A DNA stretch of 64,000 nt, from the NCBI GenBank assembly GCA_002633025.1, contig NMRB01000007.1:554834-618833 (forward strand). Direction: 5' to 3'. Below are positions 20,401 to 35,000 of this stretch, piece by piece. The stretch comes from Notospermus geniculatus (lineage: Eukaryota > Nemertea > Pilidiophora > Heteronemertea > Lineidae). The position numbers and the translations under genes are program-made. Numbering within the stretch: position 1 is the stretch's first letter; every line of letters starts with the position of its first letter. The notes below the pieces were generated by a model. The model was not told the origin of the DNA and made no database searches. It worked only from the letters and a program-made list of their open reading frames with translations.

Positions 20401-21591
20401 CTGAATAGATTGAAGTGAACATTTAACATTCAGTGGCCATCGACTACCAAAAATCTGTATCAATGTTGCTTTCATCGCGACGGTGCACAAAACTGGATGA
20501 GTTTTTCCTCTTTCGACCTGCAGGCTTTTGAGAAGGAAGTGAGCAGTCTAAGACTTGATGTTGCTAAGAAAGCTGAAGTTATCAAGGCCAAAGATGATGA
20601 GATACGACAACAGAGGGAAGAGAGACATCAAAACAAACTTTGGTATGAGACAATGAAAATATGACTTGAAATCAATCGGGAAAGATGAGATATTGAATTA
20701 AGAACCCTTGGCTGCCTAAGTCTTCAACAAGGGGTGATTTGATCAACAGATTCCCATGTAATGACTTATTCATTGGTTTGCTGTTTTAGGTTCAACCATG
20801 ATTTGGCACAGAAGAGGGACAGGATAAAATCACTGGTTGAACAACTTAGGATGACAGAAAAACGTTGTCTTTATGCTGAAGAGGTTTGTATAATGTGCTG
20901 GTTGGAAATGCAGTTTCTGCTTTCATTAAACTTTAGATCTGAGGTATTTAAAACCAATGCTATGCATACCATCTTAGAACTGAATGACTTGATCAAGTTT
21001 TATTCAGAACATTTGGATGTCTTAGTCTTTGAGATGTTGATGAATTTGAATTCTGTCAAAAATGGATAGTTATCTATTTTTGATTCTGTCCATCAATGAT
21101 TATGAAGCTGATAGAAAGCCTGTAGCAAATACTCTATCAAAAGCACCAAGTATGTGGTGATGATGATGTTCGTCAATACATTTCACTGCTTGTAATGAAT
21201 TCTCCAACCCTTTGCCACTTTCAGCACTACTTCTTTGCATTATTCATTGGTGCTAAATTGAGCGTCAGTATGTCAGATCAGAGAAGTCCATTCCTCAACG
21301 TGATCAATCCACAGGTTTGTAGAGTACCCTAGCCAGACGATATTAATTTATCGGTATTGACATTCCCAGGCATATTTCTCCAACTGTTCCACAATCGGTC
21401 ATGAACACCTCATAGCTGGTCACCTCATAGCTGGTCACCTCATAGCTGGTCACCTCATAGCTGGTCACCTCATAGCTGGTCAGTACATGAAGCACTTCTT
21501 CATTTTTCAGGAACTTTTTGAGAACATCAAGCAGGAAAACGTTGCTATCAAAAAGTGGCCAAACTGGATTGCCCAACAAATGTATCTCTGA
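17470..21591 (+). CDS. SNX16-like sorting nexin (PX domain plus coiled coil)
   Basis: A PX-domain protein of about 514 residues; PX domains bind phosphoinositides, and SNX16 acts on early and late endosomes. Exons: 17470-17916, 18228-18311, 18415-18487, 18661-18806, 19208-19372, 19465-19620, 19998-20123, 20262-20315, 20524-20642, 20790-20883, 21511-21591. The first about 140 residues are Ser/Gln-rich and disordered. The PX core follows (LYKVVVQHGNRTWFVLRRYC, then FELPQRRID and FIDERQHALDTYLKNLL). VHKEFANC and LKVDDPPR correspond to SNX16 VAHKDIANC and LDDPP. The remaining about 260 residues are charged coiled coil, ending WPNWIAQQMYL. Human SNX16 is about 344 residues, so the coiled coil is longer here; an unnamed PX family is the alternative. 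The start may be ATG 17470 or 17485. A poly(A) signal candidate is at 22733. Confidence 0.82.
19029..19137. mobile_element. Hairpin MITE in an SNX16-like intron
   Basis: A near-perfect palindrome of about 109 bp. The left arm carries TTTGACGGGCGCTAAA and the right arm its complement TTTAGCGCCCGTCAAA, with CAAACAATA/TATTGTTTG next to the loop. It should fold into a long hairpin in the pre-mRNA. No coding content. Confidence 0.75.
21406..21480. repeat. 15-bp tandem repeat, five exact copies
   Basis: Five identical copies of CACCTCATAGCTGGT, ending 30 nt before the last SNX16-like exon (21511), so the array overlaps the zone where a branch point is expected. Confidence 0.95.
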
Positions 21592-23372
21592 AGCTTAGCC
21601 TGCTTGACCTGTAACCTTGTTCATACAATGGTAACTTCCATCCCACGGCCGAAGAAAGATGAAAGCACTGGGAAACAGTTAAGGCGCCGCTCCACGTGAC
21701 AGTTTTCTAAATTGTTGTCAGATAGCAATAAATGCTGTCATACAGTAACTAGCTGACAGCAATTATTGCTGTCTGTCAGCAATAATTGACTATCTGACAG
21801 CAAACTTTCGACAGAAAACTGTCACTTGGAGCAGCACCTTAAAAAAACTACTGGTGGCGTCTAGGAAGCAGTAACCCAACTGACCTGCTGGACCTACAGA
21901 GTTTTTGTGCTAAAGCTCCGTCAACATTTTCTAAAGCTGTACCAAGGCATTCCCACTCATTTCATGGGAACTTTTGACTGAGAAATTGAGTCTTTTAGAC
22001 AGTGTGAACTTATTATATCCAAGAACAAAATATCTGCTGCAAAGTTTGTGAGTTTATGGTGGGCAAGTTTTATGTTAGTGTGACTTGAAGTTTATATCCA
22101 AGAACAAGTCATCTGACTGCGAAATTTGTGAGTTTATGATGGATAACTTACTTGTAGTGTTTCAATTCATGTAAATGATTTGAACAGTTTGGCAATTTCC
22201 CCATGTACTGAATTAATTGTACTCTTCTCAATGAATAATACATCTACTACATATTTCTGACAGTGCAATATTAGTGAGGTTAAGATCTGGTCCGACTCCC
22301 ACTCCGGCTCCAACTCTGAGGTGCTAAAATTCAGATTTGTTTTCAAGTCCGAGGTAAATTTGCCACCAAGGTGGGTTCTGTTCATTCTCCAGAATGAGTG
22401 AACACCATTGCTTTGGAAAACCCTGTTGTATTTGATGACATAGTTCCCAAAAAAGGAATCCTCTGGCGTCGGAGTTGAGACTTGGAACATTATCTGAACC
22501 TCCCTATTTAATAATCAAGAAATTGTAGCTTTCTCTGGTCTTCAGTCATCAGATGGCAGATCACATGACTTTGGTGCTTTCTGCCAATTCCTCTCATCAA
22601 TGGTGCTTTCACTGTTTGAGTGGTTTATCATTGTTCCAAAAAATCTACTATTTAGAATTTACTGTGATACATGAGAGGTGTTTTGGTTGCTCAAGTGATA
22701 TTGGTTCATATACTTATTCCATAACTAGTCAAAATAAATTGATTATTTGCTGAAGTATTCTCTCCAGTATATGTTTTTTTCACAGTTTATCTTGTATATC
22801 AACAGAGCCATTTTTGACTTGCTCACTCCGCTCGACTTTAAACTAACCCAGAAATGAGATCAGCCAGGATTACAGTTAGGCAAACTGGCTGATCAGGTTT
22901 ATCATAAACACACAAACTGGCCCACTGGCAATTATCAGTGGCACAGAATAAAATCAAAGTCGACAACTGTATCAAAACAAATAACTTATTCTTACACACA
23001 ACCACAACTGAGACTTAAAATACTATGATGGGATGAATGATTGATCCCTTTCATTAGCAATACTTGGTGGGAATTGAACCTTCTGCATGTGGCACCTCAA
23101 TCACCCTCAAGAGACACTACACCACATGTGCACTGCATCACTGAGCGAACTGAATCTGCAAATGGTTCAATAATAGCCAATGTCATTTGAATTGAAGAGT
23201 TCCTCCGTACAACCCTGCCAGAATGACTCCTGAGACACGACAAGTTACACACCGGTATCGAGTTCATTCATGAACTAAACCGAGAGATCCATGTACTAGG
23301 TGGACCACAATGAACGTACCGTAGATGCAAACAACATGGTCCAGTGCTTTATTACACAGTTTTTTATTGCGG
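21592..23372. other. SNX16-like 3' UTR and intergenic DNA
   Basis: Downstream of the SNX16-like stop. AATAAA at 22733-22738 would give a 3' UTR of about 1.15 kb. The span contains the MITE at 21685-21836 and, near 23060-23125, a reverse-oriented B-box-like tRNA remnant. I see no gene here. Confidence 0.5.
21685..21836. mobile_element. MITE flanked by TTAA
   Basis: Terminal inverted repeats of about 26 bp: GGCGCCGCTCCACGTGACAG at the left and, complementing the right end, GGTGCTGCTCCAAGTGACAG, both followed by TTTTCT. Both ends are bounded by TTAA, the duplication used by piggyBac-type elements. The inside repeats CTGACAGCAATAATTG-like words in both orientations. Non-coding. Confidence 0.65.
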
Positions 23373-25830
<2,458 letters not shown>

Positions 25831-26200
25831 GTCACCAACACAAGTGTTTTTACTAAAGTGTGACGATATCTGTGAACGTGAATGATGCACCAATAGGATG
25901 AATTTGAATGTATTTATCGGCGTTTTTTTCAACAAGACAACATGAAGAATCCATGGCTGTCCGCCATTTTCAAGTCACGTGATCTACAATTGAGTTTTCA
26001 ATACACTATAACAAAATGTATAAGCAGATAATATCATATAACAACATATGAAAGAATCACTCAGTACAATTGATTTTATAGCTAGTCAGTTGATATTACA
26101 TTTAGAATTANGTAATATGACGTTCGTAGAAGATGCTCAGTTCATCTGATTTACGGTATACAAAGAGTTTTAACGGTTTCACGTTTTTGGTAAGGTTGCC
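25831..26200. promoter_or_regulatory. Divergent promoter region upstream of MDP1
   Basis: Upstream of the MDP1 start codon are GTCCGCCATTTT (YY1-like on the minus strand, 25959-25970) and TCACGTGA, a palindromic USF/TFE-type E-box (25975-25982). The RFX-like gene runs the other way, and its first exons probably start nearby. An N interrupts at 26111. Confidence 0.4.
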
Positions 26201-28971
26201 ATGGAAACATGTGGCATCATATGTGGGTTAGGATCATTTGAAGGAATGCATTATGATCTTGAAGTACGTGTAACTCTCAACTGCTTTCTCATGTTGACTC
26301 ATTCTCAATGTAAAGAATTGGAAATATTTGAATGTCAGTCTCAGAAGTTGTTGGTGCTGCAATGGTTAACTTGGATCCTCCGCCAGAGTGTAAGAATTAT
26401 TTCCCCCACCCTTTAGAGTCCATTTTGCATCAACATAGCCGTATTAAATCCCTGTGTACGTCATCAAGAATAAATTCAATTGGTGTTGTTTTCAAGTATT
26501 CAATCAAGGCAGCTTTTCCATGTTTCCATAGCTACAGCTCACCAGTACAACCTCCCAAACGAACATTTTAAAGATAGAGCAGCCTCTCGACAAAAAGTAC
26601 ACGACATCTTTCTCATTTGTCGTCATGTGATGCAACCTGCAGGCAGTTTGGCCAAACTATGGGAAGAGATGGCAACATCTGGGAATTCTCTTCCCATCAT
26701 TCAATCTCCTTTCCCACAGTTCACCACTGTAAAACGGGAAATTTTTGCGGACTTCTAATTTTTGCGGTCTTTGCGGTTCTATCACAACCGCAAATTTAAT
26801 ACACGTAAAAATTATTTCAATTCAACGTTGTCGGCGCGACTGCAAAAATAAGACGCAATTTTGCATAATGCACCACTTGCCAACAGATCGTGTTGAATAG
26901 GGATATCACTATGAATTTCCTCGTCTTGTAGTTTGCTACAATGCATTTTAAATTTGCGGTTTTTGCGGTGTCGAGCTGTCCGCAAATTATAAAGGTGCAA
27001 AATATTATTCTGGGGCAGAAATACTGTGGGTTCGCAAAAAAAACATCTGCAAAAATTTCCCATTTTACAGTATCACTTCCCATAGTTTACTGTCAGTGTA
27101 CTTCTACAATGTAGCTTACAACCAGGGTGTTATGTCTGGAGATGAAATTAATGCACCGTGGGCCTGGTTTCCTCCTACTTTTCAGTTGTTATTGCATTCT
27201 CTGTAGATAGAGGCAGAAATGTCATATTCCCTGATCCAGTTCAATAACTACATGTAAGAGGTGTTGGTTATTTGATAATGAAGGGTCAAAAGTAGCAAAG
27301 CATGAATCAAATTGGCATTGCTGCCTGTGTTATGATGTCCATCTTGTCTGATCATGGAAGTATTCTTTGTAATAGTTCTGTGGTCTGATACATGTAGCTA
27401 TGTCAAACTATACATTATACATACACTGTATATTTTGAGCCCCTTATAATATGCAAATTATTTATGAACACATTCGTGTTTTTTTCTAAACGCTGCTGAA
27501 CTAAACTATCAATAATTTTCTGTACGTCCTTCCGTGTTGACTACGCCAAGAATTCCAATAACTTCACTGAGGAATTACATAGCAGGCATACAGGCAGACA
27601 GAAAAGTGGTCTCAATCTGGAAACCATGGAAACCACCGGGCCAATTTATCCTGTTGCTAAGCAACGTCTCGACACACAGCATTAACCACCCGGGAAACAA
27701 CTCTGACTCAGAGATGCAATAATTATACTGACAATACTGGGCTGGCTGTTGCCATAGCTACTGGGATTTTGGATTATGTATGCTGTTATTTTTCTCGGAT
27801 GCAAACAACATTAGTTATTTCTCACCAAACTGTTGAAGGGGAGGAAGCTGGATGATGTCGTCTGTGATGAAGGAGTTTGACTTCGTGGATTATTCATGTT
27901 TATTTCACTGAAATATTGATTCTTTCATCGACAATTCCTGGGAATTCATCTCCACGAACATGTAGGTAATTGGGACAGTTTGCGGCACCGATTTTCGATG
28001 TTTGATGTCATTCATGTCATAGCACTGTTCTCATCTGTGAACTCTTTGATTTTCACAATATTAATTACACGGTTAGTGTTAGAATAGATACTTGTAGTTT
28101 GGATAATTATTTGTTACAAGCTTCAGATCAATGACCAAGTCATTCATGTCCTTGATGTTGAGCTTGAAATTATGCCTTGCACAATCTTGTCTTTAGCTGC
28201 TGCAGATAAAACAATTCAGATTTATAAAAGACAGCCAATGCCATCATGGACCAAGTAGGGGGCATTGCCAGCCCAGCTTCGAAGTTCGTAATCATCCTTC
28301 ATATCCTTTTTGGTACCGGAGGTGCTAAATTTTTGGCTGACTAGTGATGGATGTGATAAATATCTCACCCAAACGATCTCTAGCCTGCGATAAATATCTC
28401 ACACAAACGGTCTGTAGCCTGGCTACCAGCCTTTGGCGTTAAATCTTATTAACTGGTGGCAAAGGGTGTTTTTAGCATTTTTGTGTCAGTGTACCAGTGG
28501 AAAGTTGACACTTGGGTTGGAGCGACTGCTCAACTAACTTGTGTGCTCCGTCCGAATGGCAGGAAAACCACGCTCTGATTAAACGAACTCTTCTCACAAT
28601 CATCAGACAGAACGGTCCACTCATCGAATTCAGGGTTGGAGCTTTGCAATTCGACCAAGAAGACAATCAAATTGGCTCAATTTACCACTTTTCTCTACAG
28701 TTTTCAGTTTCAGGGCCCATATTCATAAAACTACTTAGTCTGAGTGTGACATCCTTTCAACACAAAGGATAAGTAGTATCACACTTTGACTTAAAGTTTG
28801 TTCATTGTCTATAACCCAAAACGAATTTTGTTGTTTTCAGGTGCTGCTCTGAATAATTTTGACTGGACTGCTAAGTAGGATGGTATCGGAAGGAAAATCA
28901 GAATCTAACTAACTTTGCGTTTGTTGGGAATCCTGCAAAATGACGTGAACACTTGACTTGTCTGTTGTCAG
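26201..28971. other. Probable unresolved 5' exons of the RFX-like gene, with one MITE
   Basis: Two plus-strand stretches look exon-like. One is about 26201-26261, ending GAA|GTACGT. The other ends at 26390 before GTAAGA and contains ATGGTTAACTTGGATCCTCC. The second leaves phase 1, which does not join the phase-0 exon at 28972, so I cannot complete the 5' end. The rest of the span is unrecognised, with a MITE at 26726-27071. Confidence 0.35.
26726..27071. mobile_element. 346-bp MITE with ACTGTAAAA ends
   Basis: Terminal inverted repeats ACTGTAAAACGGGAAATTTT (left) and the complement of a right end giving ACTGTAAAATGGGAAATTTT. The interior contains repeated TTTGCGG words in both orientations. 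No transposase frame. Confidence 0.75.
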
Positions 28972-29022
28972 GAGAAAGATACAGCTGATCAGTTACAGTA
29001 CAAATTTGACGAATCTACAGAT

Positions 29023-32000
29023 ATGACAGATAACACTATGGACCAATTGACAACACAGAACAAAGGGACTTACCAGGCCCAGGGATCTGATGACCTGATG
29101 AATCTTGGCCCATTTATACAAAGTTACGTCTTCAATGCACAGTCGGATAAACCGCGTATTCCGTTTATGCCACGGTTGGAATCAATTGAGAATGACAATA
29201 ATGTACCGTCACCGGGACTGCCTATGAGGGCCACCAGAAGTAGGGCCATGATGCCAGTGTCCGTCCAACAGCCTACGGTTTTCCTTAAACGCATTGACCA
29301 AGAGATTTCATCTGGACCGGTCAAAAGTAACAACCTACCGTTGAAAAAGCGGCACTGGGAACCGAGGAAAGCTGTCGACAAGTTACCATGGATATCAAAG
29401 AAGCCAAAACTTCTGAACGAGAAACAAGCCCGAATTAAGAGGTGGTAAGTTGACAGAATATGTTCACCTGAGGTAACTGGCTGAGGTACTGCCACTACAG
29501 TCAGCTAGGGCAGGTCAGCCAAGCGATTTACCCATAGTCTCAAGCTGTTTAAAGTACTGTTGAAATTGAACTGAGGATTAGATGGCCAGTCGCACCACCT
29601 CACTTTGGCATCTAAATACATTGATTGACTCCCATTTATTTGAAGAATTTAACTTGCTCTGCATGGAGAATAGATACACGTAGATGATATTTTATAGTTT
29701 TTGTCAGATGCTGCTGGACTCCCCATACCTGTATACGAGAATTTGTATTCATCAACCAAGCTGCATGTAGGCTACATGTTAAAATCTTCCGATAAAAAAG
29801 CAAATTGTTCCCTGCAGCAGCTGTTAGCATAGCAACATGATAATATTGATAACGAATTCAGTTCAGTCATCGTTTTTAGACCGCCTGAATTTGTGATTTG
29901 TATAGCAACTGTACAATTATTCACGTTGCCATGGTGATGCACTTGGGGAAGGTGTTGCCAGGATGATGATGAGACAAAAATGTTGGTGTTGTCGCAGTCA
30001 TTGATTGATGGAAACGCCGATCGTGTTTTTAAAATCGATCCAATGTCAGGAACTGAACACGATGTTTGCCTACGAGATTGCCCTGGCAGAGCAGAAAAAT
30101 GATCTCATTCACTGCCATCAGTGCATATCGTGTGAACGAATGTTTGCTAGAACTCAGATTCTTCATTAACGAAATGAAGCGCCTTACACTATAGCACTTT
30201 GCACCGTTATTCATCCTCCCACAGCAGGGGTTTTTACCTCGCTCCTCTTCATCCGCTCACACGGTGACGAAGGGAGCGAGCAGTAAGAACGCCTGATATT
30301 CTCAGGATGCCGTTATTAGTCCCAAAGCACTTCGCTGTATTACCCCAGTCTCTCCAGAAACCTCTTGGGGAACTCGAAAAACTTGATCTTTTCAGACTTT
30401 TTGAGAATACAAATTGGCAACTCGGCTAGGAATCTAACCCGTGGCCTCTCGGTTTCAAGTCCGCTGCTTAACACTGCACCACCACAACATCCACTTCATA
30501 GAGGCAATTTATAAAAAATTGTGATTTTGTGGTACTCGTATGAAATCTTTTGCCCTGGAGAGATTAAGTTATCAATGCCGTGATGAGTAATCATAATGTG
30601 TACTCAATATTCATTCTCTTCAGGTTGCTTGCTAACTATGTCTACTGCCCACGTCACAGAAATGCTAAAGTTTCATCACGACTGGTCCTGAACCGAGTCA
30701 TCAAAAATTTTGGTCCAATGACGCAGAAGGCACTCGGTTACATCATGTACCACGCCTTCCCGGGTGTTGAGAGGGTGAAGGACACACGCAGAGGTCATAT
30801 CTTCAAGGGAATTCTGGGTAAAAGGGATATATCGGTGAGTTTAAGTTATTACAGTTTTCTCACATTTTCTCCAGTAATGACACTGATTTTAATGTTGGTA
30901 ATTTAATCTCATCCTATGTCTTTACAATGTCAGGTGAGGTTGAAATCTCTCGGACCTGGGCAAGAAGAGCAGGATGATGGGACGGATGATGCAGAGAAAA
31001 TCTCACAGGACGGAGATGCACTGAATTGTGGGAAGTCAGATGACAGTGAAGATCCGCCCTATGTGCCGCCCATCCACTGTCGGCAAACTAACGATTTCAG
31101 GAGGGAAACCCGCGGCGCAACGCGGAAAGATATGGAACATGGTCAAGTCAATGATGTGGAGCTGGTTTCCAGTGTGGTGAACGCACATGAGTCGAAAAAT
31201 GAGGGTCAGAATGAAGCAGTGGAACAGCAACAAGGTCCTGATGCTGTTAAAATGGAAACTTCTGACCAAGGGTATGATTCAAATAATTCAGAGAATGATA
31301 ATCACAAGAGGGCTGGTCAGAATGAGTCCAATAGTTCATCGTCTGATGAGAACTGTGCTTCGGGGGAAATCAATATTAAAAAGGAACATATCGACCCAGA
31401 ATATGAACCGCTGTCATCCACAGATGATGGCGATGAATTGCGTTCTCCTGGATCACCAAATATTGATACTAACGCCTTCTTGTTACACAACCCGTTGACA
31501 TTTCCCTTGCTTCGTCGGACTTTGAATGCGTCACCGTTAAACACTGCTGCAGCTGCCACTAACTTCAATCCAGGCTCACAAAGGGGTACATCATCTCCTG
31601 GTTTCTTAGTGTGTCCAGCTCCTGTGCTGAAACTTGACGAACCTCGCCAAAACTTGTCACCTTTGATGCACAGTATGCAGCAGCGGCATTTGCATTCACC
31701 TCAGCAGCAACTACGATCATCACAACTGCAATATCATGTCGGGGAACATGTGGTACAGCCACCTGTCCCGCAGAGACCTCAGATCTTTCAAACATTCCCC
31801 AACAGTGAGCAGAACATGGTGCATAAGATGCCACAGACTTTACTAGAGGCGCAGGAGCAACTGACATATTTGTTATCATACATTCAGATGCGTGAGAAGA
31901 AGTTCTCCAATCTGGAGAAAAATTTTTGTGATGTGTCGAATGAATTTCGTAAACTTTCTCACACCTTCAAGCAGTTTCAGGCGGAGCGGGCAGCATTCCT

Positions 32001-32034
32001 CGACTTCATGAGTCCATCATCTCACGGCACGTGA
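29023..32034 (+). CDS. Divergent RFX-like winged-helix protein
   Basis: Exons 28972-29444 (ATG at 29023; the frame stays open back to the acceptor at 28972), 30624-30834 and 30934-32034 give at least 577 residues. Residues about 136-213 read RIKRWLLANY, then QKALGYIMYHAFPGVER and TRRGHIFKGI. This order resembles the RFX DNA-binding domain (WLLxNY, FGKLxRxxFPxV, TRGxSKYHYxGI), but the RFX SKYHY contact segment is replaced. The rest is disordered, Ser/Gln/Pro-rich and acidic, with SUMO-type sites (VKME, IKKE). A coiled coil lies near the C-terminus (TLLEAQEQLTYLLSYIQMRE onward). I infer a nuclear transcriptional regulator; the family is not identified. AATAAA at 32701 ends a 3' UTR of about 670 nt. 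Confidence 0.7.
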
Positions 32035-35000
32035 TCGGATACCCAGCGTCCGATGCCCCAGAGTGTGCTGTCTCTCCAGTGTGATTTTTCTACGGATTGT
32101 TGTCATGTTAATGAAGCACTTGATGGCGGTGTCGGCTGGAAAGCCTAGATGTAGCGTATTTATTGTGTACATGTAGATAAACATGAGTTTAATGAACAGA
32201 TTTATGGGGGATGCTTCTTAGAGGCCACAACAGCCTGAAGGCACTCCGCAGTGAGAGTTTCCTCGTGTGAGTTGGTTCTTCGGTTTCCTAGCAACCGAGA
32301 CCAGCAAAACAAATGACTGCCTGTTGGTTTCTATGGTTGGGTTGCCCATCGACAATGATAGAGGACAAACTCACATAATCCTCACGTGGAGGAGCACCTT
32401 TAGCCTATATTATAATAATATAATTATTTGGATTGCAATTTTCATGAAAAGTGTCATAGTCAGTTGCATGCTATTGTTTCTTGTTATCACATTTTCAGTG
32501 TACTGGTATGTTTTATTTCGCCTGATTATACTTGGCACTGTTTTTGCCCCCAATTTGTCAGTTTTGATATTTTGTGCGAAATGTAAATTTGAGTGTACAT
32601 TGAAATTTTATATATTTAATATTTATTAATGTTGATATGCAATAAGCAATTGCAGTATTATTGGGATTATAATACATGTGTGTGTATTGTGTATTTTTGT
32701 AATAAACTGAGTGCATTGATAATCGTGGCAAGTAAAGGGTACGTGGTACGTAGGTATGCGGTGTGAAGCCCTGGAGTCTCAGAGACAAAAAGAGAGAATA
32801 TGATGGAAATCCTCATCCAGTTCTGCAGTTAAGATAGGAATACTGAATTGAGGATTGATGTAGGAGGAAACCAGAGCTCTCTGAGCCAGTACGACTCTCA
32901 AAATACTTGGTTACCATGGTTACGGGTTCAAAACCTTTCAGTGATGACAGGCATGATCTCTTCCTTGTGTCCTCTGATTGGCAGCAGATCTGAAGGTTTT
33001 GACAGAGAACCTGGACCCACAGATATGTCCCCTATGTGTGTTAGTGGGTATTCTGGTTTCCTCCTGCTCTCCATCAATGTCGATAGAGTCTAGTGCCTTT
33101 GGAATGTTTTATTTGATGTTCAGTTCCGTGCGTTTGATTTGGAACTGATGATAGACACATGGCATTTGGCCAAAGGTCCGATAGAGTTGACGAAAAAATG
33201 GCATCATTAGATATTGAAAATGCAATATAAAACAGTATTTTGGGACAGGTTGTGGGAAAAATTCAATATTATTAAGATTTTTAGATTTTGTTTGAATTCT
33301 GCTCTTTTTTCATTGGACACCTTCCATAGTCATGTACTGTACCTGGGCTAGAATCTACCAGTGTAAATATCTATCCTTTGGAAAGTCCTTAGTGACGGCC
33401 TAGATTGGTAAATGGCAACTCTAGTAGTCATGGATGTGGAGGTATTAAGCAGGTGATGTTGTCTGTTGTGGCTATACATGTAGTCACCTGTCTAATTTAG
33501 GCACACAGAGAGAAATGTGACTGTGCTGTGCAGATTAGGTTTTGACAACTCCGCCAAGGCTGGTACGATGAAATATACCTAAAACTAAAAGGGGTACGGT
33601 GCAGTCATATTTTTGTGTGTGTGGTCCTCATTCTTGTGCTTTGCTTTGGAATGTTGTCAAATGTTTAAAGCGGATCAACTGTGGTATCATTTGTGATGCT
33701 CAGCCGTTGTGTTGACATTGTGATGATCTTCTCAGCTGTCACTGACGTCAGGCATGCAAAATCAAATTTTGTTAATTCCTTAATGAATGTGTCATTCCAG
33801 TCAAATTTTCTGTTTGGAAAAAAGATTGCAAGCGCCAAGTCATGTGCAGTAGGTGATATCATCACAACACCTTCCTCACTTGTTACCATAGCAACAGTAT
33901 TTGCTCATTAGCATTTTAATCGAGGAACTGGTCACCATGGTTACAGCATGGTTGGATTTCACGGTGGGTGAGATGGCTGATCAATTCCTGACTCTTTTTT
34001 TGGTTTTATCCAATTTCAGTTTATTGAGTTTTTCTTGGACAGCCAGCGATTGCTTCAAAGCCACAGACATCAGATACCTGTCCTTCATAAAGTTGCTATG
34101 AAGTCTTGGGTACTGGATGCCATAAAAATGGGGTGCTGTTTGTTCCTTTAGGGTGGAAACCAATTAGATGGGAATAATGAAAGCAAACATGAAATAATCT
34201 GTGGTTTGAAGTTATGATTTTGACTGTGAATATTCCTACCTTGTATGACTTTGAGAAGATCAACTGAGTCTATTATATCTGAGTGTTTGAGTTTTACTGT
34301 GTCTTAAGCCCCAGTGTAACTTTTATGTTGTTATGACTTTGGCTTCTCGTATGATGACAGATTGTGTTGTTTTCTGTTTGATGATCTCTTCGTTGGTCAG
34401 TTTCTGCTTCTGTTGCTGGTTGAAGTGAGAGCTGTGAGCTCATTGCAGAAGAGTGCAAAATTGGCAAGACTTAATCACCGACAATTGGTCTTTTAATAAT
34501 TTCTATTATAGAAACTGTTCCCCTTTATCAAAAACAGGACATGAATAAAGATGGATGTTCCTGGTTTTACAGAAATGTTAAAATTGCCCCTGCTGTCGGG
34601 ATCTTTCACTCTTATCATTGGCTTATTTAGTTCTTTTACATCTTGGCTTACGTTGACAGTTTTTCTTCAGGTTTTAGTTCCTTCTTAAAGCGAGAGAATT
34701 ATTATAGTATTTTGTGGTGGTGTTGCACCACTAGCTAACACCTTTTGTATAATTGTTGATTGGCTGTATTTACATTTGTATACTCTGTGATTATACATCA
34801 TTGTATACTCAATGTACACTGTAATATACAACTAAAAACCAAACTTGTTGTCTTTATTTTACTGTCAATGGTCCAAAATTCGTCTGGCTGTATTTTTCCG
34901 AGTCCTACATAAAAGCTAAGCCGCTTGCAATGTCTAACAAAGTTGTAGATGGTTGAAAGTGGTACGGTATGCTGAAAATGTCCTTGTTCCCAGTGGACTC

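Noticed and set aside
26332-26390. First coding exon of the RFX-like gene
   Set aside because: Its donor leaves phase 1, which does not fit the phase-0 entry of the exon at 28972. Kept only as a possible unresolved exon.
32267-32629. 120-codon hydrophobic open frame
   Set aside because: It overlaps a MITE and the 3' UTR of the RFX-like gene; hydrophobicity follows from T-rich DNA.
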